Shown here: piece after piece, positions 45,416 to 53,597 of the stretch
Numbering within the stretch: position 1 is the first letter of the stretch
Layout: the number at the start of each line of letters is the position of its first letter
Made by a program: the position numbers and the translations under genes
NCBI GenBank assembly: GCA_964552205.1
Contig: CAZKFT010000001.1
Span: 62,001-126,000 of the forward strand
Source of the DNA: JAIVGZ01 sp964552205
GTDB taxonomy: Bacteria; Pseudomonadota; Gammaproteobacteria; Natronospirales; JAIVGZ01
Direction: 5' to 3'
Length of the DNA: 64,000 bases
Notes under the pieces: model-generated
The model's input: the letters and a program-made list of their open reading frames with translations, nothing else
Databases searched by the model: none
Told to the model about the DNA's origin: nothing

Positions 45416-46181
45416 TGCCTTCCTTGTCAAAACGCTTCTTGATGGCCTCCGTCAAGTCCCAATAGACCGCCCAGTAATCCTCGGTATTCACCCAGGGGCG
45501 AACAATCCAGTCAATGCTTGAGTCACCGTGGGCATGCATCTTGATGGTTGGTGCCGGGTCTTTGAGCACGCGCTCATCCGCGTCAAGAATGCTGGCCAAT
45601 GTTACTCGCACCTTGTCGGCATCATCGTCGTAGCTGACACTCGCAGTCAGGTCCACACGGCGAGTCGGGTGGGACGAATAATTGACAATCGTGCCGCCCA
45701 TCATCTGACCATTGGGTACGACGATGCGCTTGTTGTCCGGCGACTTGAGTATGGTGGTGAAAATCTGTACTTCTTCGACCACACCCGCGACGCCTCCTCC
45801 CTCCACGAAGTCCCCAATCCGGTAGGGCCGGAAGATGATGAGGAGCACGCCCGCCGCAAAATTGGCCAGCGAACCCTGTAATGCCAGCCCTACGGCGAGG
45901 CCAGCGGCACCGATGATCGCAATCAGTGAAGTCGTCTGCACGCCCAGCTGCCCGACGGCTGCCAGAACCACAAACACCAGCAGGATGGTGTGGACGATAT
46001 TCGCTGCGAACTTAACCAGCACTGGTTCTACGCTTGCTCGTTCCATTGCCTTGATGACGAGGCCTTTCAGCGCTTTGGTAATCCATCGTCCAATCAAGAA
46101 GATTGCAATCGCGGCGACAATGTTCATTCCGAAATGCGCGCCAGATTCCGAGATTGACGCCAATAATGCATCTGTATCCAT
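45360..46181 (-). CDS. mscS: Small-conductance mechanosensitive channel MscS
   Basis: A 273-aa MscS-type channel that releases solutes when membrane tension rises. It has three transmembrane segments (about 20-40, 58-80, 85-110); the pore-lining TM3 shows the family's Gly/Ala pattern (GAAGLAVGLALQGSLANFAAG), followed by the beta domain and alpha/beta domain. I chose the ATG at 46181 because GGGAG precedes it by 4 bases; ATG 46199 and 46229 are alternatives. It is 20 bp after prsW on the same strand. Confidence 0.92.
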   Translation of the reverse strand: MDTDALLASISESGAHFGMNIVAAIAIFLIGRWITKALKGLVIKAMERASVEPVLVKFAANIVHTILLVFVVLAAVGQLGVQTTSLIAIIGAAGLAVGLALQGSLANFAAGVLLIIFRPYRIGDFVEGGGVAGVVEEVQIFTTILKSPDNKRIVVPNGQMMGGTIVNYSSHPTRRVDLTASVSYDDDADKVRVTLASILDADERVLKDPAPTIKMHAHGDSSIDWIVRPWVNTEDYWAVYWDLTEAIKKRFDKEGISIPFPQRDVHLYHHDKD

Positions 46182-46201
46182 GGGGCTCCCATCCTTCATG
46201 G

Positions 46202-47215
46202 TTATTTGCCTAACATGTACATTTGCCACAGTTCCTTGTGGCTGATGCGAAGCAATGGCTCGATGGCAAGTCTGCCGACGGTGCCGATGCTAGCTTCCAG
46301 ATATTTCAATTCCTGGAACATCGACTTGACGAGATTATCCGGCTCCGGATTGAATCCCGCTTCGCGCATCATCAGCAAGCCTTTTGCTCGCAAGGAAAGC
46401 TCCGTGTAGAGGCGAAGATAGCACAACAAGTCAGCCACAATTGGTCCGTGAAATCTGTCTCGTAGTTCGTGCAGGTAACGCCCGACAGGTGAATCGGACA
46501 GCTGCCCGGAGTTGATTAATGCAAGCAACTCCGCGTCGGTATCGAAGCCGGTGCCTAGCCAAAGTCGCATCTCCTTCTCGCTCTCCTGGAAAATCATGTA
46601 CATCAGTGGCGGCAGGATGACCAGGATTCCCAGGGTTGAGAAGATGGGTGAGAAGAAGAAGTGATTGAAAATCGAATGCAACACCACCGCAACAATCATG
46701 CCCGGTGTAAAGGCGGCCACCCCTGCTGAGCCACCCTTGTCGACCACCGCCAACCCCATCATGGCGAAAATTCCGGTAGCGCCACCGTGCATGATTGCGG
46801 TGCCGAAACCACGCACAATCCAGACACCAACATGCTCATCGGGAAACATACGCAGGTAATACACGTTCTCGATTACGGCGAAGCCCGCGCCAACCGCAAA
46901 GCCGAATATGGCCGCATCGATCAGGAACCCTATGCGCCGAGCCCGGATAAGGGCGACGATGACAGCCCCCTTCAGGATCTCCTCGACCAAGGGCGCGATG
47001 TACCGCGACAGCATGGTCCGATCCACATCGAACAGTGCTACCAGTTGTTGGTTAACGAGGTAGCTGAGCCCAGCCACGCAGGTCCCCGCGAGGATGACAA
47101 AAATGACTGACTTGAGGCTGACGAGCTTGAAACTGTCCAGCGCTAACAGAGCAGCAAGAAACCCCAGAACCGGCAAAATGCCAATTGCCAGGCCGATGAG
47201 AAAATCAGCGCTCAC
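46202..47215 (-). CDS. prsW: PrsW-family intramembrane metalloprotease
   Basis: A 337-aa polytopic protein of the PrsW/CPBP-like clan. In Bacillus subtilis PrsW makes the first cut in the anti-sigma factor RsiW. The characteristic blocks are present: APLVEEILKG near residue 75, FGFAVGAGFAVIENVYY near 105, GTAIMHGGATG near 140 and HSIFNHFFF near 185, giving the EE, E, H and H residues. The GTG start directly abuts the stop of the protease/propeller/barrel gene, with no base between, so the two are probably coupled. An ECF sigma/anti-sigma pair lies on the same strand 5 kb upstream. Confidence 0.85.
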   Translation of the reverse strand: MSADFLIGLAIGILPVLGFLAALLALDSFKLVSLKSVIFVILAGTCVAGLSYLVNQQLVALFDVDRTMLSRYIAPLVEEILKGAVIVALIRARRIGFLIDAAIFGFAVGAGFAVIENVYYLRMFPDEHVGVWIVRGFGTAIMHGGATGIFAMMGLAVVDKGGSAGVAAFTPGMIVAVVLHSIFNHFFFSPIFSTLGILVILPPLMYMIFQESEKEMRLWLGTGFDTDAELLALINSGQLSDSPVGRYLHELRDRFHGPIVADLLCYLRLYTELSLRAKGLLMMREAGFNPEPDNLVKSMFQELKYLEASIGTVGRLAIEPLLRISHKELWQMYMLGK

Positions 47216-50164
47216 TCAGAGTATCTTCAGCGAAAGCATCCACTCGCTACCGGCGCGGTCCCGCCCCTGGAAGCCGACGGCATATCCTGCCGACAAGGTC
47301 ATGTCGAACCAGTGCAAAACCGTGAACCGCAAGTCAATCTGCGTGCCGACAGTCGCATAGTTGCGCCGCCGCAAGGTGCTGTCGGGCTCTGTCGACAGCA
47401 AGGAGACAAACAGGGCAGGGCGCAGCCATGTCAGGTATGCGCCCGGAGAACCGACATTCTCGAAGACCTTCGGGGGCAGGTTCAGTTCGACAGTGTGCCT
47501 TGCGAAATTGCGGCCACCCAGTTCGTTGATTTCGAATCCCGGGAACGAGAAATGCTCGCGGTAGCGTTTGATCGACCCACTGTCCACATAGTTGTTCCCG
47601 AAGCCGCCGAAATAGTGATTGGCAAACGGGTTGGTGCGGTTGCCGAAGCCGAAGCCGAGTGCGCTCCGGAACCAGATGGAGGAGTGGTCCATGGGCAGGG
47701 GAATGCCGAAGTCATAAGCACCACGCACGGTGGCCACGGTTTCCCCGCCAGCATTGCTGAAGTTCGCGACTGCGTTCCAGGTCACACCCTTTTCATCGTC
47801 CACTGCCCCGAGGGAACGTAGGGTATGGGAGAAATGAAGCCCCGTCTGAAGCGAGATGAGACGGTCGAAAGCCGTGCCGATATTCTGGAAGTCCGGGAGC
47901 GTATCCAGATTGGTGTAAATCGCGAAGTCAGTACGCCAGTCCAGTGTGCGCGGGCTGTCGAAGACGATGGAATGGTCATAGCCGAGCGTGGCCGCCATGC
48001 CTTTGCGGCTACGTTGAGTTGGACCAAAAATGTCGTAGAAGTCCGACCTGTTCCAGGACAATCCAGCGCGCCATGAAAGGTATTGGTACCGTAGCGCGAT
48101 GTGTCCGCGCTCATTCGAGGGCAGGCCACCATCCGGCGTGTACGCAACCGTGATGCCCAGGTTGGCCAGATTGAGGGGGTCTGCGATGTTGGCGTGAACA
48201 CCGAGGCCGATGGTTTCCTTGTAACCCTGTAGCACCGGATACAGGCTTTGAAGACCAAGTTCACGAAGCGGCACATAAGGACCAGACCCAGTAATCAGCT
48301 CATCCGGGTTGACGGTACTTGGTGGCGCTACCTGCCAGGTTGTCACCACCGGGTGTTTGCGAGCGAGCTCAGCGCCGAGGAAGGTTATCGCACTGACCGA
48401 CTCCAGAGGCTGGGGGTCAATCAGTACAGGCGTGAAGCCCGCCCCCGTGTAGCTGTAGGCCACCAGTTGGCCATCAGCCCGCGGTATAGGTCGGACGAAG
48501 CCCGTTTCGGCATTGGTCACCGCCGCCATTTCTCCGGTCTCGATGTCGAAGCGGAAAATGTTCGATACGCCGGTGTAGTAACTGCTCCCGTACACATACT
48601 TTCCATCCGGGGAGAACACAAAGCCTTCAGGTACGGCTTGACCGAAGTCGAACTGGCGGTGGGCCTGCACGTTGCCCGCGAGTAACTGGTCCACTTCCCA
48701 CAGGCGCAGGAACTGGTCCCCGTTCACTTCGCTGATGGACGCTGACAACATCTTTCCATCGGGCGAGATATCCAAATCATAGGGCACAACCCCGTAAGGG
48801 AAGGTGTGCACTTGGTTCCAGCTGTCGTATGGGAACGGAATTCGTACAAGAGTTGCGAGACCATTCAGGTGGCGCACCCCAATTAGTGACCGATCGGCGG
48901 GGTTGAAGGCCATCTCGCCGATGCGCGCATCCTTAAGCAGTATCCGCTCGTTGCCACTGTTGACATCAAGCGCCACGATGTCGCGCATCGAGTAGTTGTC
49001 TGTGGTGTAGAAGAGGGTGCCCGATTCGCGGTCGAATGCCGTGGAGGTGACACGGTAGAGCATCGCTCCTTTCAGGTCTGCGAGCTGGCGGATGGAACCA
49101 TCCTCAAGGCTCAATGCACCAATGTGGCCAATGACGCCAGGATAACGGAACGCTCCATAAAGCAGTCCTTTCTCTTCATCGAGGAAGGACCGCGACACTG
49201 AGCCGAGTGCACGGCTGGTCAGGGCGCGATACGGCGTGATTGGGTGTTCCTGTACCCGCTCAAGGTTGCGTGTCTGGAAGTCACGCTCGAAGCGAATCCA
49301 GTCCTGCCAGCCTTCCTCCAGAGGCATTCCGAATACGCGTTCGAAGTCTGCTGAGTAGTATCGGGCGCTACCTTCATCGCGGCGAAGCCAATCCACGAGT
49401 TTCTCCGGGGAGTGCTCATAGGCCAGCCAAGTCATGAATCGGGTGCCGTAGAGATAGGCGTTGACCCCGACCTGAAAGTCGATACGCGTGCCACGAGAGA
49501 CAAGCCCAAGTGGGTCGAAGAACTGCGCGTCATCGCGCACCATCGCCCGGAAGACCATCTCGTCGTAGCCGCCCTGGGCGCGACCCAGACCGCCACCCAT
49601 GTAGGTTTCGAAAAAGGTTGCGCTGCCTTCGAGGTACCAGCGCGGCACGATGAAACGAGGAACCGTCAGGTAGGAGTAAAGGAGGGTTTCCGGATTGCGT
49701 CCATCGGGCATGACCTTACCACGGAAAATCCTGCGCCAGCGTGCATCCTGCTCGGTCCACATGTCCATGGTCGCCACATGCACGAGCTCGTGGTTCATCA
49801 GCGTGTACATGCGCTCAGCGGCCGGGTAGGTCTCGAAGGTGTGTGAGAGCGGGGCGATATCGAAGCGCAGGGTGTTCACGGGCTGCGCACTCGCGGAAGC
49901 ATTGCCGTAATCGCTGAAGTCCTTGAGCATGACCGTGGTCCGCTCCCAGGGCTCCCAACCGAACACCCGCCGCTGCCAACGCAGGGAATTGATGAAGGTC
50001 GGGATGGCGTACGGGACCAGGTAGTTCAGCGTGGGGTCGAAATAAACGATGCGGACATCGTCAGTTTCCGTGGAGGTCAAGAAAAGCGGGCTGCTGTCCT
50101 CGTCCCCGGAAGCGGTCGTCGAAAGCATCAACAAACCGACCATCGCAAGTGCACGACTCAACAT
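47216..50164 (-). CDS. Secreted HExxH peptidase / beta-propeller / outer-membrane beta-barrel fusion
   Basis: A 982-aa protein I cannot assign to a named family. Residues 1-20 are a signal peptide (cut near ASG/DED). Residues about 35-300 contain MNHELVHVATMD (HExxH at 125-129) and WYLEGSATFFE (176-186), as in gluzincin-type peptidases. Residues about 320-630 look like TolB/WD40-type propeller blades (FSPDGKYVYGSS, ISPDGKMLSAS, NPADRSLIGV). Residues about 650-982 alternate polar and aromatic residues like an outer-membrane barrel and end in SEWMLSLKIL, with a terminal hydrophobic residue. GGGGAGGGG precedes ATG 50164; the upstream ATG 50224 would spoil the signal peptide. prsW follows without a gap. 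Confidence 0.75.
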   Translation of the reverse strand: MLSRALAMVGLLMLSTTASGDEDSSPLFLTSTETDDVRIVYFDPTLNYLVPYAIPTFINSLRWQRRVFGWEPWERTTVMLKDFSDYGNASASAQPVNTLRFDIAPLSHTFETYPAAERMYTLMNHELVHVATMDMWTEQDARWRRIFRGKVMPDGRNPETLLYSYLTVPRFIVPRWYLEGSATFFETYMGGGLGRAQGGYDEMVFRAMVRDDAQFFDPLGLVSRGTRIDFQVGVNAYLYGTRFMTWLAYEHSPEKLVDWLRRDEGSARYYSADFERVFGMPLEEGWQDWIRFERDFQTRNLERVQEHPITPYRALTSRALGSVSRSFLDEEKGLLYGAFRYPGVIGHIGALSLEDGSIRQLADLKGAMLYRVTSTAFDRESGTLFYTTDNYSMRDIVALDVNSGNERILLKDARIGEMAFNPADRSLIGVRHLNGLATLVRIPFPYDSWNQVHTFPYGVVPYDLDISPDGKMLSASISEVNGDQFLRLWEVDQLLAGNVQAHRQFDFGQAVPEGFVFSPDGKYVYGSSYYTGVSNIFRFDIETGEMAAVTNAETGFVRPIPRADGQLVAYSYTGAGFTPVLIDPQPLESVSAITFLGAELARKHPVVTTWQVAPPSTVNPDELITGSGPYVPLRELGLQSLYPVLQGYKETIGLGVHANIADPLNLANLGITVAYTPDGGLPSNERGHIALRYQYLSWRAGLSWNRSDFYDIFGPTQRSRKGMAATLGYDHSIVFDSPRTLDWRTDFAIYTNLDTLPDFQNIGTAFDRLISLQTGLHFSHTLRSLGAVDDEKGVTWNAVANFSNAGGETVATVRGAYDFGIPLPMDHSSIWFRSALGFGFGNRTNPFANHYFGGFGNNYVDSGSIKRYREHFSFPGFEINELGGRNFARHTVELNLPPKVFENVGSPGAYLTWLRPALFVSLLSTEPDSTLRRRNYATVGTQIDLRFTVLHWFDMTLSAGYAVGFQGRDRAGSEWMLSLKIL

Positions 50165-50221
50165 GTCACCCCTCCCCAGTGGCATCCGACCCTGCCACGC
50201 ATGGTCGCACATTCCTGGGGT

Positions 50222-50261
50222 CAAAAAGAAACCGCCGGCCCCTGGGAGGCGACCGGCGGTT
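50222..50261 (-). terminator. Intrinsic terminator after the decapeptide-repeat gene
   Basis: On the minus strand AACCGCCGGTCGCC pairs with GGGGCCGGCGGTT around a short loop, and the stem is followed by TCTTTTTG. It separates the repeat gene from the protease/propeller/barrel gene, so the latter must have its own promoter or depend on readthrough. Confidence 0.88.
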
Positions 50262-50286
50262 GCTTGGACTGCTTAGACGGGCTGGA

Positions 50287-52167
50287 TCAGCGCGTCTCGA
50301 AAGCCCTCATCAAGGCCTGGGCGAACTGCGGATGCTGCGCCATGGCCGCGAACGCCTGCGCATTCTGCGACAGAGCGGCGAAGGCCTGTGGGTACTGGGC
50401 AAGCACCATGAACGCTTGTGGCTGCTGTGACAGCGCCGCGAAGGCCTGCGGATGCTGTGACATCGCTGCAAATGCCTGCGGATGCTGTGACAGCGCTGCG
50501 AAGGCCTGCGGATGCTGTGACAGCGCTGCGAAGGCCTGTGCACTCTGCGACAGCGCAGCGAAGGCCTGCGGGTGCTGCGACATGGCTGCAAACGCCTGCG
50601 GATGCTGGGACAGTGCCGCGAACGCCTGCGGATCCAGTGCCATGGCGGCAAAGGCCTGCGGGTGCTGTGCCATGGCCGCGAAGGCCTGCGGGTGTTGGGC
50701 CAGTGCTGCAAAGGCCTGTGGCTGCTGCGCCAGCGCCGCGAAGGCCTGTGGCTGCATGGCGAATGCCGCAAAGGCCTGCGGGTGCTGCGCCAAGGCCGCG
50801 AAGGCCTGCGGGTGCTGGGCCAGCGCTGCAAAGGCCTGTGGCTGCTGCGCCAGCGCCGCGAATGCCTGAGGCTGCTGCGCCATGGCCGCAAACGCCTGCG
50901 GTTGCAGTGCGAAGGCTGCGAAAGCCTGTGGGTGCTGCGCCAGGGCCGCGAAGGCCTGCGGATGTTGCGACAGTGCTGCAAAGGCCTGTGGCTGCTGCGC
51001 CAGAGCCGCGAACGCCTGCGGCTGCTGTGCCAGGGCCGCGAAGGCCTGCGGGTGCTGCGCCAGCGCCGCGAAGGCTTGCGGGTGCTGCGCCATGACCGCG
51101 ACTGCCTGTACCTGTTGCGACAACGCAGCAAAGGCCTGTGCATCCTGGGCCAGTGCGGCGAATGCCTGCGGGTACTGACCTGCAGCGGCGAAGGCCTGCG
51201 GATCTTGGGCCAGTGCTGCAAACGCCTGTGGCTGCTGTGCCATCGCGGCGAAGGCCTGCGGGTACTGCGCCATCGCCTGGAAGGCCTGTGGATATTGCGC
51301 TAAAGCAGCAAACGCCTGCGGATGCTGCGACAGGGCGGCAAAGGCCTGCGGCTGCTGTGCCAAGGCCGAGAAAGCCTGCGGGTGCTGTGCCAGCGCCGCG
51401 AAGGCCTGCGGATGTTGCGCCATGGCCGCGAAGGCCTGCGGGAACTGCGCAAGGACCTCAAAAGCCTGCGGGTGCTGCGACATGGCGGCGAACGCCTGCG
51501 GGTGCTGCGCCATGGCAGCAAACGCCTGCGGGTACTGCGACATAGCCGCAAAAGCCTGTGGCTGCTGTGCCAGTGCAGAGAACGCCTGGGCATCCATCGA
51601 CATGGCAGCAAACGCCTGTGGCTGCTGTGCCAAGACCTCGAAGGCCTGCGGGAATTGTGCAAGGACCTCGAACGCCTGCGGGGATTGCGCCATGGCGGCG
51701 AATGCTTGCGGATGCTGTGACATCGCTGCAAATGCCTGCGGCTGCTGCGCCAGAACTTCAAAGGCCTGCGGGAACTGTGCAAGAACCTCGAAGGCCTGCG
51801 GGAACTGCGCCATGGCGGCGAAGGCCTGCGGGAACTGCGCCATCGCAGCGAGTGCCTGCGGGTGCTGCGCCAATGCCTGGAATCCAGGGTCTTGGGCCAT
51901 CGCACGGAATTCAGGATCGCTGACCATCCGCTCGAACAGGTCGGTCTGCATCAGCTGGGTGATGCCTTGGTCGCCAAGCGCAACATCATCAGCGCTCATT
52001 TGGGGTGCACGGTAACGCTCCGCCGGAGCGATGGTCCCCGCGACGGTCTCTTCCGCCGGCGGATAGTTGGAGCCAAAATAGGCCACTGCACCGAGAGCCA
52101 CGATGGCGCCGCCAGCGATGACCCACATCTTCGGCGTGCTAAACACGCCCCCCTTTACGTCACTCAT
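50287..52167 (-). CDS. Single-pass membrane protein with 51 decapeptide (HPQAFAALAQ) repeats
   Basis: I recognise no family for this 626-aa protein. Residues 1-13 are short and basic, 14-32 form one membrane helix (MWVIAGGAIVALGAVAYFG), and 33-80 are a linker. Residues 84-101 are two degenerate 9-residue units (DPEFRAMAQ, DPGFQALAQ). Residues 102-611 are 51 uninterrupted 10-residue units of consensus [HQFY]PQAFAA[LM][AS]Q. The end is HPQFAQALMRAFETR. Within the 510 repeat residues there is no Lys, Arg or Cys; the only acids are Glu in the FEVL variant (units 3, 4, 7, 8, 14) and Asp at position 1 of units 10, 23, 25 and 42. With a basic N-terminus the repeats should be periplasmic. It lies downstream of an ECF sigma/anti-sigma pair and ends at a strong terminator. 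Confidence 0.85.
   Translation of the reverse strand: MSDVKGGVFSTPKMWVIAGGAIVALGAVAYFGSNYPPAEETVAGTIAPAERYRAPQMSADDVALGDQGITQLMQTDLFERMVSDPEFRAMAQDPGFQALAQHPQALAAMAQFPQAFAAMAQFPQAFEVLAQFPQAFEVLAQQPQAFAAMSQHPQAFAAMAQSPQAFEVLAQFPQAFEVLAQQPQAFAAMSMDAQAFSALAQQPQAFAAMSQYPQAFAAMAQHPQAFAAMSQHPQAFEVLAQFPQAFAAMAQHPQAFAALAQHPQAFSALAQQPQAFAALSQHPQAFAALAQYPQAFQAMAQYPQAFAAMAQQPQAFAALAQDPQAFAAAGQYPQAFAALAQDAQAFAALSQQVQAVAVMAQHPQAFAALAQHPQAFAALAQQPQAFAALAQQPQAFAALSQHPQAFAALAQHPQAFAAFALQPQAFAAMAQQPQAFAALAQQPQAFAALAQHPQAFAALAQHPQAFAAFAMQPQAFAALAQQPQAFAALAQHPQAFAAMAQHPQAFAAMALDPQAFAALSQHPQAFAAMSQHPQAFAALSQSAQAFAALSQHPQAFAALSQHPQAFAAMSQHPQAFAALSQQPQAFMVLAQYPQAFAALSQNAQAFAAMAQHPQFAQALMRAFETR
50335..51864. repeat. 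30-bp tandem repeat array, 51 units
   Basis: 51 consecutive 30-bp units coding one decapeptide each, with no insertions or deletions between units. Units differ at synonymous and a few coding positions. A higher-order pattern is visible: units 28-32 and 33-37 (150 bp each) follow the same order of H- and Q-starting units and end in AAFAL or AAFAM, and units 38-41 repeat a four-unit version ending in AAMAL. This points to block duplication. Copy number in a draft assembly may be wrong. Confidence 0.92.
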
Positions 52168-52222
52168 CTTTGTATCCCCCTGAAGTGCCGGGTTGCCCCG
52201 GGTTCGTTACCGTAGTTGTAGA

Positions 52223-52253
52223 AAGTACACCCAATGCCCGATGAAAGTTGGTG
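52223..52253 (-). promoter_or_regulatory. Candidate ECF-type promoter of the repeat gene
   Basis: On the minus strand CACCAACTTT (52244-52253), 13 bp, then GTGTACTT (52223-52230). A close variant precedes the ECF sigma gene. CAACTTT resembles the GAACTTT -35 element of ECF sigma factors. The -10 part is not a standard match. Confidence 0.35.
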
Positions 52254-52272
52254 CTACACATAAAAAAAGTCG

Positions 52273-53013
52273 TCAATCAATTGTCGGTACTGGCAAAAAA
52301 TCCTCAAAAATCAATTCATTATCCCTGTACAGGCGGTAAGGGACGCGCTCGGCGGCGCCGCTCAAGAGCACCGCAAAGCGTCGTCCACCGCCAAGCTGCA
52401 TGTCGAGTTGGTCACCGTTGAGCTCCAGCGTTGGAGCATCTTCTCCTGCGCCCAAAACGCCGACCACCTTCAAACTATCCGACAGCGGGACCACCAACCT
52501 GAAGGGATTTTCGGTTTCCAGATTGATCGCCATTACCAGGAAAGACTCGGTGCGCTGCAACTGCAGTGAGCCGCTTACGCCAGAACTGCCGAAATTCGAC
52601 TGCCGCGTGGTGGGGCCGTGCGTTCCTTCAATGCCGGCGGCCATGGTGCCCGCCATACGGTGCCACTCACCAGGCGCATCGGATGGAGGACCCAGTATCA
52701 CCCCGGTCAGGACCATGCCCAGCGCAAAGGCCGCAGCGTAGCGCAGCATCGGAGCCTCAAAAACCTTTGAAACACGGCTGGAACTGGCGGGTTTTCGCCA
52801 CGCAATGCGAGCAAGGATGTCTGTGGACAAATTCGCCGGTGGTTCAAGTTCGGGCAGATTGCGAATGCCTTCCACTGCGCTCTTCAGTAACTCGAACTGT
52901 CGTCTGGCCTCTTGGTCACTCTGCAAGCAGGCATTCAGCGCATCGCTTTGTGCAGGTGTGGCGACGCCGTCCAGCTCGGCATTCATGAGTTCGGACAAAT
53001 CTTGCGGATTCAT
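52273..53013 (-). CDS. Membrane anti-sigma-like protein (RseA-type arrangement)
   Basis: A 246-aa protein with a cytoplasmic helical N-terminus (MNPQDLSELMNAELDGVAT, then ARRQFELLKSAVEG) resembling anti-sigma N-domains such as RseA, one membrane helix at about residues 89-108, and a periplasmic C-terminal domain of about 135 residues rich in beta pattern. There is no HxxxCxxC zinc motif. It overlaps the ECF sigma gene by 4 bp, the usual sigma/anti-sigma coupling. The role is inferred from arrangement and N-terminal resemblance. Confidence 0.78.
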   Translation of the reverse strand: MNPQDLSELMNAELDGVATPAQSDALNACLQSDQEARRQFELLKSAVEGIRNLPELEPPANLSTDILARIAWRKPASSSRVSKVFEAPMLRYAAAFALGMVLTGVILGPPSDAPGEWHRMAGTMAAGIEGTHGPTTRQSNFGSSGVSGSLQLQRTESFLVMAINLETENPFRLVVPLSDSLKVVGVLGAGEDAPTLELNGDQLDMQLGGGRRFAVLLSGAAERVPYRLYRDNELIFEDFLPVPTID

Positions 53014-53558
53014 GATCGACCGGCCTGCCAGGTTTCCAGTTGGTCGCGGAGTCGCTGGCGCGCCGAGAACAGGCGCGATTTCACCGTCTTCTCGGGGATA
53101 TCAAGAATTCCCGCCATCTCGCGGTAGCTGCACTCCGCATAATGTCTAAGTATCAAAACCACCCGGTCCTCCGCCTTCATTCTCATCAAAGCTGCCTGTA
53201 TCCGGTCGCAGACCTCGGCCTGATTCGCCAGCGCCTCAGGCCCCGACGACTCTGGTTCCGGCTCGTCGACTTCCAGCGCCTGTTCCCGCCCGTATCGGCG
53301 CAGGTGGTTCAGCGCCTCGTTCACTGCAATCCGGTACAACCAACTGAAAAAACGATACTTAGGGTCAAAGCTTCCCAGCCCTTCATACGCTTTCAGAAAC
53401 ACGGTTTGCGTCAAATCGCGGGCATCTTCGACATTGCCCACGATTCTGTAGGTAGCGTTGTAGATGGGCCGTTGGTAGGTGACGATGAGCGCTTCAAGCG
53501 CGCCCATGTCCCCGACACGGCATCGCTCTACCAGCGCAGCTTCCGCGTCCCTATTCAT
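53010..53558 (-). CDS. ECF RNA polymerase sigma factor
   Basis: A 182-aa group 4 sigma-70 factor. Region 2 is at about residues 20-90 (YNATYRIVGNVEDARDLTQTVF, FFSWLYRIAVNEALNHLRR) and region 4 at about 125-178 (VLILRHYAECSYREMAGILD, KTVKSRLFSARQRLR). There are no regions 1.1 or 3. An acidic linker rich in Glu and Pro joins the two. It is cotranscribed with the anti-sigma-like gene (4-bp overlap) and probably controls itself and the repeat gene. Confidence 0.94.
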   Translation of the reverse strand: MNRDAEAALVERCRVGDMGALEALIVTYQRPIYNATYRIVGNVEDARDLTQTVFLKAYEGLGSFDPKYRFFSWLYRIAVNEALNHLRRYGREQALEVDEPEPESSGPEALANQAEVCDRIQAALMRMKAEDRVVLILRHYAECSYREMAGILDIPEKTVKSRLFSARQRLRDQLETWQAGRS

Positions 53559-53588
53559 AACTACACGGTGGGCGCGACAAGGTTGGTG
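53559..53588 (-). promoter_or_regulatory. Candidate ECF-type promoter at the sigma gene start
   Basis: On the minus strand CACCAACCTT (53579-53588), 12 bp, then GTGTAGTT (53559-53566), directly against the ATG. It matches the block before the repeat gene in 15 of 18 conserved positions or better. If it is a promoter, the transcript would be nearly leaderless, or the real start codon lies downstream. Confidence 0.3.
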
Positions 53589-53597
53589 GGTACTGCG

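Noticed and set aside
50201..51720. Long plus-strand open frames with repeating Ala/Cys/Gly-rich or Arg/Pro-rich sequence opposite the repeat gene
   Set aside because: A 30-bp repeat without stops keeps several frames open by itself. The minus-strand frame has a start, a membrane helix, a promoter-like region and a terminator; the others have none.
50335..51864. Regular 30-bp repeats as a CRISPR array
   Set aside because: Units are directly joined with no spacers, lie inside a reading frame, and no cas genes are present.
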